From NCBI GenBank assembly GCA_934249275.1, contig CAKQKT010000092.1:1-7419 (forward strand): 7,419 bases of DNA, in the 5' to 3' direction. Position numbers and translations under genes: made by a program. The stretch is from an uncultured Sutterella sp. (lineage in GTDB: Bacteria > Pseudomonadota > Gammaproteobacteria > Burkholderiales > Burkholderiaceae_F). Shown one piece after another: positions 6,238-7,419 of the stretch. The notes beneath the pieces are model-generated. The model was not told the origin of the DNA, did not search any database, and saw nothing but the letters and a program-made list of their open reading frames with translations. Numbering within the stretch: the first letter of the stretch is position 1; each line of letters opens with the position of its first letter.

Positions 6238-6259
6238 CCCTCGCCTTTGTGAGGCGGGG
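6238..6259 (+). other. Bulged hairpin, candidate IS end structure
   Basis: CCC-(T)-CGCCT, loop TTGTG, AGGCG-GGG: eight base pairs with one extrahelical T at 6241. IS200/IS605 ends contain short imperfect hairpins, and in IS608 an extrahelical T is recognised by TnpA. The hairpin lies 95 nt before tnpB. Its look, a C-rich arm, a TTTGT-like loop and a G-rich arm followed by ATGA, also resembles right ends of such elements. A purine-rich tract (6251-6295) follows, in which GAGGCGG recurs at 6264-6270. No end sequence could be compared. Confidence 0.4.
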
Positions 6260-6315
6260 ATGAGAGGCGGAAAAGACAGCGAAGAGCGAGGCATGCGTCA
6301 AAATAGGAAGCCTCA

Positions 6316-6321
6316 TATAAT
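6316..6321 (+). promoter_or_regulatory. Possible tnpB -10 element (TATAAT)
   Basis: A perfect TATAAT lies 33 nt before the tnpB ATG. No good -35 is found 16-18 nt upstream (ATGCGT at 17), and there is no TG extension. Transcription would start near 6328 and leave a leader without a Shine-Dalgarno, which would fit the low expression usual for transposon genes. Confidence 0.35.
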
Positions 6322-6354
6322 GAAAATTCCATACCTTTTCTGCCTCTGTCACGA

Positions 6355-7419
6355 ATGATCCGCGCCATCCGAATTCGCATTTATCCGACGCCCGACCAGA
6401 AAAAATATCTGGCCGGACTTTTCGGTGCCGTGCGGTTCTGCTACAACAAGGCGCTGTATCTTAAGACGCATTTCTACAAGGTGAAGGGCATCAATCTTCA
6501 CCCAATTCACGACCTTAAGAAGCTCATCGCCATTGCAAAGAAGACGAAGAAGTACGCCTGGCTGTCGGAATACGACGCCATTGCACTTCAGGAATCTGTT
6601 CGCAATCTGAACAAAGCCTACAGCCGCTTTTTCAAGAAGGAAGGCGGTTATCCGCACTTCAAATCCAGACGTGGCGAGCAGTCCAGCTACCATTGCATGA
6701 GTGTTTCGGCAGGCGACGACTTCGTCAAGGTGCCGAAGATGAAGAAGATCAAGGCCGTCATGCATCGCAGGATCGAAGGCAAAGTGAAGAGCATTACGCT
6801 CTCGATGGATGCCTGCGGCGACTACTGGGCTTCCGTTCTCTACGAGGACGGCCTGACCGAAGCCGTGCCTGCGACATGCGTTCGCCAATCCAGGATGGTT
6901 GGCGTTGACGTCGGCATCGAGACCTTCGGCACATGCTCCGACGGTGAAAAGATCAAGTCTCCCAAAGCTCTCAAGCGAGCCGAAAAGAAGCTCAAGAAGG
7001 CAGAAAGGAAGCAAGAATCGTGAGAAGGCCCGCAAGCGTCTGGCGAAATTGCACCGCAAGGTGAAGCGCCGCCGCAGCGATTTCCTTCACAAGACCTCTC
7101 GACGATTGGTGAACGAAAACCAAGCGCTGATTTTCGAGACTTTGAAAATTCAAGGCATGATGAAGAATCACCATCTTGCAAAGGCGATTGCCGATGCAGG
7201 ATGGGGTGAATTCATGCGCCAGTGCGAATACAAGGCGAAGCATGAAGGCAGGATCTTTGCAAAGATCGGCACCTTCTATCCGTCCTCGAAGACATGTTCC
7301 GCCTGCGGTCACAAGCTCAAGGAACTGAGCCTTGCAACCCGCAGCTGGACGTGTCCGCATTGCGGCGCACATCATGACCGCGATCTGAATGCCTCCCTGA
7401 ACATCAAGCAGGAAGGCAT
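6355..7419 (+). pseudogene. tnpB: TnpB RNA-guided nuclease, frameshifted, 3' end outside window
   Basis: TnpB is the omega-RNA-guided DNA nuclease of IS200/IS605 elements and the ancestor group of Cas12. The first frame (6355-7023, 222 residues) starts MIRAIRIRIYPTPDQKKYLAGLFG, the usual N-terminus, and reaches the first RuvC Asp (Asp185 in VGVDVGIETFG). It then stops at TGA 7021-7023 after KKLKKAERK. The +1 frame continues without stop from about 7004 to the window end. It gives GSKNREKARKRLAKLHRKV, the second RuvC motif LIFETLKIQGMMKN (Glu), a zinc ribbon CSAC...CPHC, and the third RuvC motif HHDRDLNASLNI (Asp). All catalytic residues survive, so only the frame is damaged, in the basic linker where relatives carry an LSRKKKGSKN-like stretch. 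No Shine-Dalgarno precedes the ATG, and the final residues lie outside the window. A sequencing error or a programmed shift is possible but less likely. Confidence 0.9.

Larger units (their letters stand above)
6195..7419 (+). mobile_element. IS200/IS605-type (IS1341-like, tnpB-only) element, right part outside window
   Basis: The tnpB gene identifies the family. These elements have no inverted-repeat ends; instead each end carries a subterminal imperfect hairpin, and the right end overlaps the omega-RNA. No tnpA (Y1 HUH transposase) lies between the fnr terminator and tnpB, so the element appears to be the tnpB-only type and would depend on a TnpA encoded elsewhere. The left boundary is not certain: it lies somewhere in 6194-6315, with the bulged hairpin at 6238-6259 as the best mark. 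The right end is not in the window. Confidence 0.65.

Noticed and set aside
5284..6294. 336-codon minus-strand ORF opposite fnr
   Set aside because: Codon-aligned shadow of fnr that also runs through the fnr terminator; no recognisable domain.
6349..7059. 236-codon minus-strand ORF opposite tnpB
   Set aside because: Shadow of the conserved tnpB coding frame; the TnpB motifs on the plus strand explain the sequence.
1..7419. CRISPR array or defence cluster
   Set aside because: No regularly spaced short repeats and no cas-like genes apart from TnpB, which belongs to an insertion element here.

Overview
The window looks like a housekeeping segment of a GC-rich proteobacterial chromosome, most likely a betaproteobacterium of the Burkholderiales. 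The AlaS, HemN and FNR proteins all look proteobacterial, and the general feel resembles anaerobic gut lineages such as Sutterella. That placement is an impression from protein character and was not tested by a search. GC bias is strong: the codon-aligned antisense frames of alaS, hemN and fnr are open for hundreds of codons because TTA, CTA and TCA codons are nearly absent.

Layout from left to right. Positions 1-174 hold two identical tandem tRNA-Arg(ACG) genes on the minus strand; the left one is cut inside its CCA tail by the window edge. A recognisable promoter lies at 195-224. Next, also on the minus strand, is an alaS operon: alaS (617-3244) followed 9 nt later by a TusA-family sulfurtransferase gene (359-607), closed by a strong hairpin terminator at 291-334. 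Positions 3245-3664 are a 420-nt intergenic stretch. It holds the hemN terminator, a plus-strand-facing terminator with no obvious gene to serve, and a possible minus-strand short ORF with an excellent Shine-Dalgarno.

hemN (3665-5065, minus) and fnr (5359-6135, plus) are divergent. Between them is a perfect palindrome, TTGAC-N4-GTCAA, placed almost exactly where a class II FNR site should lie relative to a TATTAT -10 for hemN. This suggests a compact oxygen-sensing unit: FNR with its four iron-sulfur cysteines switches on oxygen-independent haem synthesis when oxygen is absent. fnr ends in a stable UUCG-capped terminator.

From about 6195 to the right edge the window enters an IS200/IS605 (IS1341-type) mobile element. 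It carries a tnpB gene whose RuvC residues and zinc finger are all present but whose reading frame is broken at about 7003-7023. The break fits a small deletion between short direct repeats. The right end and any omega-RNA lie outside the window. A bulged hairpin just upstream of tnpB resembles the structured ends of this IS family.

No clearly new multi-gene system is visible. The most informative points are the FNR-box architecture, the decayed TnpB with a readable deletion scar, the IS-end-like hairpin upstream of it, and the unexplained small-RNA or short-ORF signals in the alaS-hemN gap.
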